This document shows, in pieces, positions 35,935-44,069 of a stretch of DNA of 64,000 nt. Under the pieces are notes generated by a model. The model worked only from the letters and a program-made list of their open reading frames with translations. It was not told the DNA's origin and made no database searches. The stretch covers positions 1-64,000 of the forward strand of contig JBKBIP010000006.1 in assembly GCA_046297495.1 (NCBI GenBank). The letters run 5' to 3'. The stretch comes from JBKBIP01 sp046297495 (lineage in GTDB: Bacteria; Planctomycetota; Planctomycetia; Gemmatales; Gemmataceae). Numbering within the stretch: position 1 is the stretch's first letter; the number at the start of each line of letters is the position of its first letter. A program made the position numbers and the translations under genes.

Positions 35935-37116
35935 TCACACCCGAACTTGATCACGCGCAACGGCCAACGCTTCCACTAGCCGCGAGACGTCCTCCTCGCC
36001 GTGCCCCGCTGACAGACTGACTCGCAAACGGGAGGTTCCTTCTGGCACGGACGGGGGGCGGATGGCGGGAACCAGCAGTCCTTGTTCCTCAAGCTGGCGC
36101 GACAAGGCCATGGCGGCGGCGGCGGGACCAACAATGATGGGCACGATCTGGCAGCGCGAGCTAGTGGCAGGATAACCGATGTCATGCAAACGAGAGCGCA
36201 GCAGCTCCGCCAAGCGCAGGACATGCCGGCCCCGCTCCGGCTCCTCGGCCACCAGGGCGACGGCTCGGCGCGCGGCGGCGGCGCAGGGGGGAGCTAGTGC
36301 CGTCGAGAAAATGTAACTCCGAGCATGATTGACCAGCCAACGACTCAGAGATCGCGTTCCCGCCGCGAAGCCTCCTTGCGATCCCAACGCTTTGCTCAAC
36401 GTGCCGATCTTGATCAGGCGTTCCGCGTCGGGACAACCAGCGGGCCAGACCAGCTCGGTCAGCCCCCGGCCATTGGCGCCCAGCACTCCGGTGGCGTGGG
36501 CCTCGTCGAGCAGCAACCAGGCATCATGGCGCTGGGCCACGTCCATTAACTCCGCTAGCGGCGCCAAGTCACCGTCCATGCTGAAAACCGAATCCGTGAC
36601 AATCAGTCGCCGCCGATAACGGGCACCGGCGGCGTGGAGTAACTCTTGCAAATGATTGGCATCATTATGACGATAGATATGGACATCGGCGCGCGACAAT
36701 CGGCAGCCATCGACGAGGCTGGCATGATTCCAGGCATCGCTGAAGACGCCGTCTCCCCGCCCCACGAGAGCGGTAATCGTGCCGACGTTGGCCGCGAAAC
36801 CGCTGCTGAAGACGAGACAAGATGGCATCGCTTCCCACCGCGCCAACGCCCGTTCCAGCGCTCGGTGCGGCGGCAAGTGGCCACACACCAACGGCGAGGC
36901 GGCGGCGCCTGTCCCATAACGACGCGCAGCACGGGCGGCGGCAGCCGCCAAGCGCGGATCGGCGGCCAGGTTCAAGTAATCATTCGAGGCAAAACTGAGG
37001 AAGTCCCGGCCCCGCCAGCGCAGCCGGCCCCCCGGGGCGGATTCTATCCCCCGCCGCCAGCGGTACAACCCGCGCCGCCGTCGCTCTCCTAATTCGTCGT
37101 CCAGCCAAGAGGTCAT
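35935..37116 (-). CDS. bioF: 8-amino-7-oxononanoate synthase family PLP enzyme
   Basis: A 393-residue fold-type-I aminotransferase-like enzyme of the alpha-oxoamine synthase family. It has FLSFASNDYLNLAADPRL and GTGAAASPLVCGHLPPH at the N-terminus, TDSVFSMDGDLAPL, DEAHATGVLG (D204 and H207 contact PLP) and GTLSKALGSQGGF with the Schiff-base lysine K242. BioF condenses pimeloyl-thioester and alanine in biotin synthesis. The close relatives Kbl and serine palmitoyltransferase-like enzymes share these motifs, but the length and the N-terminal motif best fit BioF. No other bio gene is in the window, so the role rests on family. Confidence 0.85.
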   Translation of the reverse strand: MTSWLDDELGERRRRGLYRWRRGIESAPGGRLRWRGRDFLSFASNDYLNLAADPRLAAAAARAARRYGTGAAASPLVCGHLPPHRALERALARWEAMPSCLVFSSGFAANVGTITALVGRGDGVFSDAWNHASLVDGCRLSRADVHIYRHNDANHLQELLHAAGARYRRRLIVTDSVFSMDGDLAPLAELMDVAQRHDAWLLLDEAHATGVLGANGRGLTELVWPAGCPDAERLIKIGTLSKALGSQGGFAAGTRSLSRWLVNHARSYIFSTALAPPCAAAARRAVALVAEEPERGRHVLRLAELLRSRLHDIGYPATSSRCQIVPIIVGPAAAAMALSRQLEEQGLLVPAIRPPSVPEGTSRLRVSLSAGHGEEDVSRLVEALAVARDQVRV

Positions 37117-37383
37117 GGTTTTACCAGCGTCTCACTAGCTCAGCAGCCGCAAATTGAGCCTGTCGTTCATCGCGGGTTGTTTAGGGCGTGATCTCCGCCC
37201 TTTCCGGTTCACGTTTCCAGAAACAAACCCTTCATTCTGAATTGGTTTCTACCGTTCGCTTTCCAGCAACCCATCCTTCACCGCCACCTCACGCGGCACC
37301 AGCAGGTTCCCACCGTGTCATGACACCAAAAGCAAGATGACTACCCAAGATGCTTTGAGTGGAAAGATTTTGTCCGTGGTCGA

Positions 37384-38865
37384 TCATGAGGTTTCGCCCT
37401 CCTCCACGTCCTCGCTGGTTCGGATGGTATGGCCAATGTTGATGTTGAGGGAACGAATCTTGAAACGCAAACTGTTGCGCGTGATGCCAAGAATTCTTGA
37501 TGCTTGCGCTTGATTGCCGCCGGTGTGACGCAATACTTCGGTGAGTAGTTGCCGTTCCATCTCCAGGAGGGTTTCTTCATACAAGCTCTGCGTGCTTTGG
37601 TTCAAGCGTTCCTGAAGAAATGGCCGGAGGTCGGGAAAGGCGGTGGAGTCGTGCATCGCCGGCCTTGCGACCCCTTGATGGGAACCGAAGACATACGGGG
37701 GCAGGAAGTCCGGCAACAACACGGAGCCGGTGGTTTGCAACAAGGCTTGCTTGAGCACGCTTTGCAGCTCGCGGATGTTGCCGGGCCAGGGGTGACGGCG
37801 GAGGATCGCCAAGGTTTCCGGAGCGACCTGCCGCACGGGTTTGTCCAGCTCGCGAGCGAAACGCTTGAATAAGTGATCAACCAAAAGCGGCAAATCCTCC
37901 AACCGTTCGCGTAGCGGCGGAATGTGGATCGTAAAGACACTGAGACGATAATACAAATCGCTGCGAAATTGTCCGCTTTCGACCAGTTTTTCCAAGTCGC
38001 GGTTAGTGGCGGCGATCAGGCGGACGTCGGTGTGGATGGTTTCGTTGCCGCCAACGCGCTCGAAAGTCTGTTCCTGCAAGACACGCAACAACTTGGTCTG
38101 GGTAAGCGGCGACATGTCACCGATTTCGTCGAGAAACAGCGTGCCCCCCGAACACTGCTCGAACTTGCCGATCCGCTTGCGATCGGCGCCGGTGAAGGCC
38201 CCTTTTTCGTGGCCGAACAGCTCGCTTTCCAGCAGGGTTTCGGGGATGGCGGCGCAGTTGATGGCCAGGAACGGCCCATCGACGCGCCGGCTGTGCTGAT
38301 AGATGGCCCGCGCCACCAACTCCTTGCCCGTGCCGCTTTCGCCGAGGACCAACACCGTGACATCGCGGGCGGCGACTCGTCCCACCGCCTTGTACACCTC
38401 TTGCATGGCCGGGCATTTACCCACCAGCACATCGGCGGGACCTTGTGGCAGCTCCGTGTCGGCCATCACCGCCGGCACGAGCATCATGCGGCGAATCTCG
38501 AAAGCCCGCCGCACCAGATCACGCCAGCGCTGGGTTTCGCTGGGCTGGAGGATATTATCCTTGAGCAGATATTCGTAAGCCCCCAACTTCATGGCCTCGA
38601 TGGCCGTTTCCGTGGTGCCGCTGCCGGTGATGAAAATGACCGGCATGCGGGCGTCGAGCTGGCGGATGCGGCGAAAGACCTCCAAACCGGACATGTCTGG
38701 CAAGGTGAGGTCGAGGAGCACCACATCCGGGAGCTGCTTGGCGGCGATGCGCAACCCTTCTTGGGCTGACGTAGCTGTCAGCAAATTGACATCGGGATCG
38801 CGGAAGATGGCCCGAAAGGCGTGCAGGATGGTTGCCTCGTCGTCAATGGCCAGCAGGACGAACAT
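37384..38865 (-). CDS. Sigma-54-dependent response regulator without adjacent kinase
   Basis: A 493-residue NtrC-type regulator: receiver domain from residue 1 (VLLAIDDEATILHAF; acceptor D52 in VVLLDLTLPDMSG), AAA+ domain with GESGTGKE, GAFTGA, FLDEIGDM and the arginine-finger region YRLSVFTIHIPPLRER, then a Fis-type DNA-binding helix pair (GGNQAQASRILGITRNSLRFKI). The ATG is preceded by GAGGAAAGGAT. No kinase gene lies nearby, unlike the pair at 17-20 kb, with which it shares only the general architecture. The 267 bases upstream to bioF and the 62 bases downstream of the cobalamin operon show no clear sigma-54 site. Confidence 0.92.
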   Translation of the reverse strand: MFVLLAIDDEATILHAFRAIFRDPDVNLLTATSAQEGLRIAAKQLPDVVLLDLTLPDMSGLEVFRRIRQLDARMPVIFITGSGTTETAIEAMKLGAYEYLLKDNILQPSETQRWRDLVRRAFEIRRMMLVPAVMADTELPQGPADVLVGKCPAMQEVYKAVGRVAARDVTVLVLGESGTGKELVARAIYQHSRRVDGPFLAINCAAIPETLLESELFGHEKGAFTGADRKRIGKFEQCSGGTLFLDEIGDMSPLTQTKLLRVLQEQTFERVGGNETIHTDVRLIAATNRDLEKLVESGQFRSDLYYRLSVFTIHIPPLRERLEDLPLLVDHLFKRFARELDKPVRQVAPETLAILRRHPWPGNIRELQSVLKQALLQTTGSVLLPDFLPPYVFGSHQGVARPAMHDSTAFPDLRPFLQERLNQSTQSLYEETLLEMERQLLTEVLRHTGGNQAQASRILGITRNSLRFKIRSLNINIGHTIRTSEDVEEGETS

Positions 38866-38927
38866 ATCCTTTCCTCAGCGCGGTTTCGACGTCTGGTGTT
38901 GGTTCACTTCCATGATAGCAAATACGG

Positions 38928-40298
38928 TCAAGGTTGCCCGCCATTTCGCGGCAGAGAAGCAACCACTTGGGGACAGGAAGCGAAATGCAAATGCGCGTAA
39001 CCGGCCAGCAAGTTGCCCATGCTGAAGCCATCGAATTTCGGTTCCTGGCCGTCGCGGTGCAAGTGAGCCTTGGCCGTCAGCGGCGCCAGTTCTTCCAGAC
39101 GCGAGTAATGATATTCATGGCCGCGCAGTTCCGTGCCGGCGGGGCCGAGCAGGGTTTCCTCGCCGCGCCACAACACGTAGCCCAGGGCCGCTAGCCGGGG
39201 TTGCATCACGCACCGAGCTGGCAGCAGATCGAGCATGGGGAAAGTCGCCCCGTTCACAGTGACTAACTCACGACAGCAATACATCAACCCGCCGCATTCC
39301 GCGTAGATGGCCCCGCCATCTTGATGATAGCGACGCAAGCTAGTCAACATCGAAAGATTTCCGGCCAAGCGCTCGGCGTGCAGCTCGGGGTAGCCGCCGC
39401 CGAGATAGACCAAATCGGTATTAACTGGCAATTCAGCGTCGCTCAAGGGGGAGAAGTCAACGACTTCCGCTCCCGCCGCCCGCAGCAGATCGAGATTATC
39501 CTCATAATAGAAACAGAACGCGGCATCGCGCGCGACGGCCACGCGCGACCGGGCGAGCGGGGGCTGTAAGGCCCCTGGTGGTAGCATCTCACCGGGAACC
39601 TGACGGCCTCCGCTTACCCATGTCGTTAATGCTAATAACCTGTCGATATCGACCGTGGCTGCCAGCGCTTGTCCCAGGGCATCCCACGGGCCGCCGGGAA
39701 ATTCCTCGGCCGTGGTCAATCCCAGATGGCGCTCGGGAATGGTCCACTCGGCGCGGCGCGGCAGCCAGCCGAGTGACACGACATGGGTATGACGGCGAAT
39801 GGCCGGCTCCAGGTAGGCATAGTGGCGCGGGCCGGCGACACGGTTGCAAATCACGCCGACGACGCGCGCGGCGGGATCGAATTCGCTGAATCCCTTCACC
39901 GTGGCCGCGATGGACCCCGCCACCGCCACTGCGTCCACGACCAGGATGATCGGCACTTCGAGCAACCGGGCTAAATCGGCGGAGCTACCGCGCGCGTCGT
40001 CCGGCCCCCGGCCATCGAACAGCCCCATGACCCCTTCGATCACGCTTACATCCGCTGCTGCCGCATGATGTTCAAAAAGCTGGCGATTCGTCGTCTCATC
40101 CAGCATCCAGGTATCGAGATTGCGCGACACTCGGCCGCACAGCGCCGTATGGTGGCCCGGGTCGATGAAATCCGGCCCGACCTTGAACGGCTGCACCGTC
40201 AACCCGCGCTGGCGCAACGCCGCCATCAGGGCCAGCGCGACGGTTGTTTTCCCCACGCCACTATGCGTGCCGGCAATTAAGAAACGATGATGGGACAT
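38928..40298 (-). CDS. cobB: Cobyrinate/hydrogenobyrinate a,c-diamide synthase
   Basis: A 456-residue amidotransferase that uses glutamine and ATP to amidate the a and c side chains of the corrin ring (CobB in the aerobic, CbiA in the anaerobic route). N-terminal P-loop GTHSGVGKTT at 10-19 and KVGPDFIDPGHH; SVIEGVMGLFDG; C-terminal class I glutaminase-like domain with the nucleophile region YAECGGLMY and the final His region GYAHLHF. Start at 40298 rather than the longer frame because MSHHRFLIAG is the family N-terminus; the ribosome site (AAGG) is modest. Last gene of cbiG-cobM-cobB, 54 bases after cobM. Confidence 0.92.
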   Translation of the reverse strand: MSHHRFLIAGTHSGVGKTTVALALMAALRQRGLTVQPFKVGPDFIDPGHHTALCGRVSRNLDTWMLDETTNRQLFEHHAAAADVSVIEGVMGLFDGRGPDDARGSSADLARLLEVPIILVVDAVAVAGSIAATVKGFSEFDPAARVVGVICNRVAGPRHYAYLEPAIRRHTHVVSLGWLPRRAEWTIPERHLGLTTAEEFPGGPWDALGQALAATVDIDRLLALTTWVSGGRQVPGEMLPPGALQPPLARSRVAVARDAAFCFYYEDNLDLLRAAGAEVVDFSPLSDAELPVNTDLVYLGGGYPELHAERLAGNLSMLTSLRRYHQDGGAIYAECGGLMYCCRELVTVNGATFPMLDLLPARCVMQPRLAALGYVLWRGEETLLGPAGTELRGHEYHYSRLEELAPLTAKAHLHRDGQEPKFDGFSMGNLLAGYAHLHFASCPQVVASLPRNGGQP

Positions 40299-40352
40299 GG
40301 TTACCTTGGGGTCTCGCGTTCCCAGCCAGCAGCCCAGAAACAAGGAGGTAAT

Positions 40353-41111
40353 TTATTTCTCCCCGCGCCGATAGCGATGCGTGTAATGGGCATCATACAA
40401 GTGACTATCACGCGCCCGATCCGGCTCCAACATCGGCCCCACCAGGATAAGAGCGGTCAAGTTGATCTGGGCCGCTTTCATCTCCTGGGCCAAGGTCGCC
40501 AGTGTGCAGCGGATGATGCGCTGATCTGGCCAGGAAACCCGATACACGACCACCACGGGGGCAGCGGGGCCATAGTGCGGTGTCAAAGCCTCGACCACGG
40601 CAGACACTTGAGCGGCACTCAGAAACAGCACCAGTCCGGTGCGATGGCGGGCCAGCTCGGACAACGATTCATTCTCTGGCAAGCCGGTTCGGCCCGGAGC
40701 GCGCGTCAAGATCACGGTTTGATTGGCGCCGGCGGGAGTCAATTCGATGTTTAGGGCCGCCGCCGCCGCCGTGAACGAGGAGACGCCGGGGACCACTTCA
40801 TAAGGGATTGCCAACTCCTCCAGACGCCGCATCTGTTCGGCGATGGCCCCATACAAACTCGGATCGCCGCTATGGACGCGGGCTACGTCCTTTTCCTCGG
40901 CATGGGCAGCGCGCATGTGGTCGATGATCTGTTCCAAATGGAGGGGAGCGGTGTCAACGACGAGCGCATCTGGCGGCGCGCAGGCGACCAGCGCGGCAGG
41001 CACCAACGAGCCGGCATACAGACACACCGGGCAGCGTTCGATCAGCCGGCGTCCCTTGACCGTGATCAGGTCAGGATCGCCGGGGCCAGCGCCAAGGAAG
41101 TAAACCGTCAT
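40353..41111 (-). CDS. cobM: (Cobalt-)precorrin-4 C11-methyltransferase
   Basis: A 252-residue SAM-dependent tetrapyrrole methylase (CobM/CbiF). N-terminal VYFLGAGPGDPDLITVKGRR contains the GAGPGD SAM loop (7-12); CLYAGSLVPAALVA and VARVHSGDPSLYGAIAEQM are diagnostic for the C11 enzyme; PYEVVPGVSSFTAAAAALN follows. It methylates C-11 of (cobalt-)precorrin-4. The ATG overlaps the stop of cbiG by ATGA, giving translational coupling with the next pathway step. Confidence 0.93.
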   Translation of the reverse strand: MTVYFLGAGPGDPDLITVKGRRLIERCPVCLYAGSLVPAALVACAPPDALVVDTAPLHLEQIIDHMRAAHAEEKDVARVHSGDPSLYGAIAEQMRRLEELAIPYEVVPGVSSFTAAAAALNIELTPAGANQTVILTRAPGRTGLPENESLSELARHRTGLVLFLSAAQVSAVVEALTPHYGPAAPVVVVYRVSWPDQRIIRCTLATLAQEMKAAQINLTALILVGPMLEPDRARDSHLYDAHYTHRYRRGEK

Positions 41112-42190
41112 GCGTTGTCCCGTCGTGCCAGGGCCATCGTGATGCGTGGGCCGCGCTGTTTGGTCAAGAGTAATTGACTGGCCCCTGCCGCCAGTAGCGC
41201 TGCTGGCTCCGCGACCCCCGCCACACCGATCTTGGCCCGCACCCGCTCGCTCGGCGTGGGGAGGTCGGCGACACGGGCCAGTTCCTCCAGAGAAAACGTG
41301 CGCAGCGACACATCATGCCTGCGAGCGAATTCGCGCAAGCCCGGCTCGTCCGCCTTGAGGTCGGCCGTGGCCACCATGCCAAGACTCAGCGGCGCGAAAC
41401 CGTGCGTCCGGCACAGGTATTGAAAGAAGTCCTCGATCTCTTGACCAGGGACGCCGCGCCGGCAACCGACGCCGAGCACCAAACTCGGCGGGCGGAGTAT
41501 CAAGGTGGGATAAAATGATGTCACGATTTGACGATCCGTAATCCACACCAATCCCGCCCATCCCTCTGGAAAGGAGAGCGGAGGCGGTAATATTTCCAGT
41601 TTGGGTGGCTTACCAGGGGTGTTACCGCCCCCGCTCGCCAGATGAATATGCTCCGGCCACACGCCCGCTTGCTCCCACCAGTCGCGCCGACCGGTCTCTT
41701 GATAAACGGCAATCGGTTCGCCGCGCACCGCCGCCGCCAGTACTTGCGTGGTCTGGCTGAGCGGATCGATTTTCCAGCCCCACTCCTTGCCGATGCCATC
41801 TAGCGCTGGCAGCCCCAGCGCCTCGCTGGCCGTGGTGATGACCGGCACCGCCTCCAGCGCTTCGGCCACCCGCCGCGTTAACTCGTTGGCCCCCGCCGCG
41901 TGCCCCCCCAAAACGCTGACCGCGAAGCGCCCCGCCTCATCGACCACCACTACCGCCGGATCGTCGCGCTTGCTCCCCAGCACCGGCCCCAAAATGCGGA
42001 CCACGATTCCCAACGCCATGACACACACCAACGCCCGTCCCGCTTGAAACAACGCCGTCATTTCCTCTCGCGCATTGTCGCGGATGAGCCGCACTTCCCC
42101 ACCCTCCAACGCCTCCCGCAAGCGCTCGCCAAGCCGGACGCCGTTAGAGGTCAAAGCGAGGATGGCCAGAGGGTGAGAGGGAGAAGACAT
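41108..42190 (-). CDS. cbiG: Cobalt-precorrin-5A hydrolase
   Basis: A 360-residue two-domain CbiG. The N-terminal domain shows LTSNGVRLGERLREAL and LVCVMALGIVVRILGPVL ... DPAVVVVDEAGRFAVSVLGGHAAGANELTRRVA, the core of CbiG-N; the C-terminal domain has VLGVGCRRGVPGQEIEDFF and TADLKADEPGLREFA, typical of CbiG-C/CobE. It opens the delta-lactone of cobalt-precorrin-5A, releasing acetaldehyde, in the anaerobic (early cobalt) pathway. A full-length two-domain protein argues for that route. First gene of a three-gene operon. I saw no cobalamin-riboswitch B12 box in the 145 bases upstream. Confidence 0.92.
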   Translation of the reverse strand: MSSPSHPLAILALTSNGVRLGERLREALEGGEVRLIRDNAREEMTALFQAGRALVCVMALGIVVRILGPVLGSKRDDPAVVVVDEAGRFAVSVLGGHAAGANELTRRVAEALEAVPVITTASEALGLPALDGIGKEWGWKIDPLSQTTQVLAAAVRGEPIAVYQETGRRDWWEQAGVWPEHIHLASGGGNTPGKPPKLEILPPPLSFPEGWAGLVWITDRQIVTSFYPTLILRPPSLVLGVGCRRGVPGQEIEDFFQYLCRTHGFAPLSLGMVATADLKADEPGLREFARRHDVSLRTFSLEELARVADLPTPSERVRAKIGVAGVAEPAALLAAGASQLLLTKQRGPRITMALARRDNA

Positions 42191-42276
42191 GATGGATGAA
42201 ATTGATCCATGCTAAAAATAAACGGGTAATTCCTCCGCCGCTCTTTTAGGGCTGTATGGGAATGGCATTCACTCTC

Positions 42277-42320
42277 CAGGGGCTGTCGCCTCTGGCTATG
42301 AACAGTCGCCCCTGCGGGGC
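42277..42320. other. Overlapping hairpins between the metallopeptidase gene and cbiG
   Basis: CAGGGGC (42277-42283) pairs with GCCCCTG (42308-42314), extended by TGT/ACA after a bulge. The right arm also forms a shorter palindrome, GCCCCTGCGGGGC (42308-42320). The two structures are mutually exclusive. There is no U-run, so a plain terminator is not supported; it may be attenuator-like or a dispersed palindrome. Confidence 0.4.
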
Positions 42321-42335
42321 TGAGAAAATAGGCAC

Positions 42336-43097
42336 TCACTTTCTCGCCTTCCCCCGCCACACCGGGATCAGCTTGGGGCGGGGGACGATGGCACCCATGA
42401 CGCTACCGTGGCGGCGTTGTAGCTGGGCGAAGTCGAGACGCAGGAAGTTATGCAGGGCCTTGTCGCAACCATTGGACAAGTAAGCGCGGGCCAGCTGGGC
42501 CATGTAGGCGTCATAGGCTTTTTGGCTGTGCGAATGGACGGAGTAGCGCCCCTCGTGGCGGCGGAGGTCGCCGTTGAACTCCGGGCTGATGTGGTAAAGC
42601 TCATGGAAGAGGGTGATGAATTTATCGTCGAAATCTTGATCGAGAAAACGGGGCAGGCAAAAAGTGATTAGGTACAACATCTCACGAGCGTTGACGAAGA
42701 AGCGTTGCACCTGGTAGCAGACGCCGCGGCGCACACGGCGCAGGCCGCCGTCACGGAAGCGCATCGGCGTGACCCGGGCCTGCAAGCCGTAAGGCCGGTT
42801 GGTGCGCGCTTGCGTGACAGCAAATAGCAGCCGCGAGACATCAATATGACTTAACGCAGCACAGCGCTCGACAATATCTTGACACAGTAGGGCCATGTGC
42901 TGGCAAAAATCGAAGGGTTGATCGAGCGGGCCGGTTCCTAGCCACGGCGGCGGCGGCAGGTCCGGCCAGCGCGGCCGCGGCCGGCCGGGCAGGCGCAGCG
43001 GACGGACCGGCAAGGGGCGGCGGCGCGCGTCCCACGCCTGCACGAAGGGCGGCTTCAGCAACAGTACATCGTTATCACGACTCACGAGAGTGGACAC
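42336..43097 (-). CDS. Predicted zinc metallopeptidase-like protein
   Basis: A 253-residue protein starting at GTG 43097 with GAGGAG upstream. Residues 20-60 are rich in Pro and Arg. The core motif is FITLFHELYHISPEFNGDLR with H165-E166-x-x-H169, a zincin HExxH site, followed by candidate third ligands H181, H188 or H190 (HEGRYSVHSHSQKAYDAYM). No signal peptide is present, so it is probably cytoplasmic. It resembles putative phage or chromosomal metallopeptidases of unknown substrate. The product ends with a basic tail. It lies upstream of cbiG on the same strand, 145 bases apart, so co-transcription is possible but not required. Confidence 0.65.
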   Translation of the reverse strand: MSTLVSRDNDVLLLKPPFVQAWDARRRPLPVRPLRLPGRPRPRWPDLPPPPWLGTGPLDQPFDFCQHMALLCQDIVERCAALSHIDVSRLLFAVTQARTNRPYGLQARVTPMRFRDGGLRRVRRGVCYQVQRFFVNAREMLYLITFCLPRFLDQDFDDKFITLFHELYHISPEFNGDLRRHEGRYSVHSHSQKAYDAYMAQLARAYLSNGCDKALHNFLRLDFAQLQRRHGSVMGAIVPRPKLIPVWRGKARK

Positions 43098-43399
43098 GTT
43101 CGCTCCTCAACGACAAACCAGGCGAAACCTCCCTGCCAAGACATGGCCGCCCGCGCGACGGGCATGGAACCAACGGACAAGCATTCCAAATTTTTCGCCT
43201 CATTCCCAGCTTCCCCGTCTCTCCATTGTCCGTTGTCCAGTCGATAAATCCAGTAAATTTTTACAGCAGCCGCGCCGATAGAAAAAGAGGAACTCGCGCA
43301 ATCCCATCGCCGCCGACCGGCAGCGCCGGCCGCAAGGCCGTTCGCCAAGTGTTAGAATCATGTCATGTCGGCGACAACCATATAGGGGGAATGGGGAAT
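43098..43399. other. Divergent intergenic region
   Basis: 302 bases between the metallopeptidase (minus) and the proline-rich lipoprotein (plus). It contains a copy of a 14-base sequence (43168-43181) repeated at 43754-43767 after the lipoprotein gene, and a 10-base inverted partial copy near 43225. No gene was recognised. Confidence 0.4.
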
Positions 43400-43744
43400 A
43401 TGAACCGCATGCGCCACTGGCCGATGGCGGGGGCAATCGGCCTGAGCTTGACGTTGACCGTGTTGAGCGGCTGCCAGACGTGGGTGCCGAGCACTGGCAT
43501 GACATTGCCATCGGGGCATTACTTGCAACATCCGCCCCAGTATTTTCCGCCGTCGCCAGACTTCCCGCTGGAACGGGAGCTGGCCTATCAAGAATCGGTG
43601 GCGGCCCGCGTGCAACCGCGCTTGCCGCAAGCGCCGTTGCCACCCGCTCCCCCTGGCCAACCACCGTTGCCCGGCCAATTTGGACCAGGCCAACTGCCGC
43701 CGCCACTACCAGGACGAGGGCCAGCGCCCGTGCCAGGTTTGTAA
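43400..43744 (+). CDS. Short proline-rich lipoprotein
   Basis: A 114-residue product from the ATG at 43400 (GGGGA upstream; an in-frame ATG nine bases earlier has a worse spacing). A signal peptide with lipobox (LSLTLTVLSGC) predicts lipidation. The mature part is Pro/Gln/Gly-rich and disordered (QAPLPPAPPGQPPLPGQFGP). No family was recognised. It is monocistronic with a hairpin 22 bases after the stop. Confidence 0.6.
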   Translation: MNRMRHWPMAGAIGLSLTLTVLSGCQTWVPSTGMTLPSGHYLQHPPQYFPPSPDFPLERELAYQESVAARVQPRLPQAPLPPAPPGQPPLPGQFGPGQLPPPLPGRGPAPVPGL

Positions 43745-43766
43745 GGGGGTTGCAACCAACGGACAA

Positions 43767-43802
43767 GGCTTCGTTTCCAAGCGGTCGCTTGGAAGCGAAG
43801 CC
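43767..43802 (+). terminator. Strong hairpin after the lipoprotein gene
   Basis: 17-base arms (43767-43783 and 43786-43802) pair with a single mismatch and are followed by CATTTTGTC rather than a clean T-run. It is probably a terminator, but may belong to the palindromic repeats seen elsewhere. Confidence 0.55.
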
Positions 43803-44069
43803 CATTTTGTCTCACCGCTATTGCTAGTTTCTCGTCAACTTTTGAGTGACGGCACGCTCCCTCGGTGCGCACAAGATCTGATAGGGAGAAATGCGGTCTA
43901 GCATGACGAACCGCCCGCGAGAATCAAGCCACTCCGCCGGTCGCCGCGTGACCGGCTTGGGTTCGGTTCACTCCATTATCCCCAACTCCCATCGCTTCTT
44001 CACCTCAAATCACATACAAATAAATCAAAGATTCGTTGGCGGTTTTCGTCCCATTCATGAGGTGTACGG

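Noticed and set aside
37249..37317. Minus-strand patch reading NLLVPREVAVKDGLLESER before a stop
   Set aside because: Protein-like but only ~22 codons, with a stop directly upstream and no start or ribosome site; possibly a remnant, not supportable as a gene.
42191..42335. Possible cobalamin riboswitch upstream of cbiG
   Set aside because: No B12-box consensus and too short; the same holds for the 87 bases before cobN.
43940..44069. Possible glycine riboswitch before glyA
   Set aside because: Only a short CCGGTC/GACCGG hairpin is present; the conserved glycine-aptamer core was not seen.
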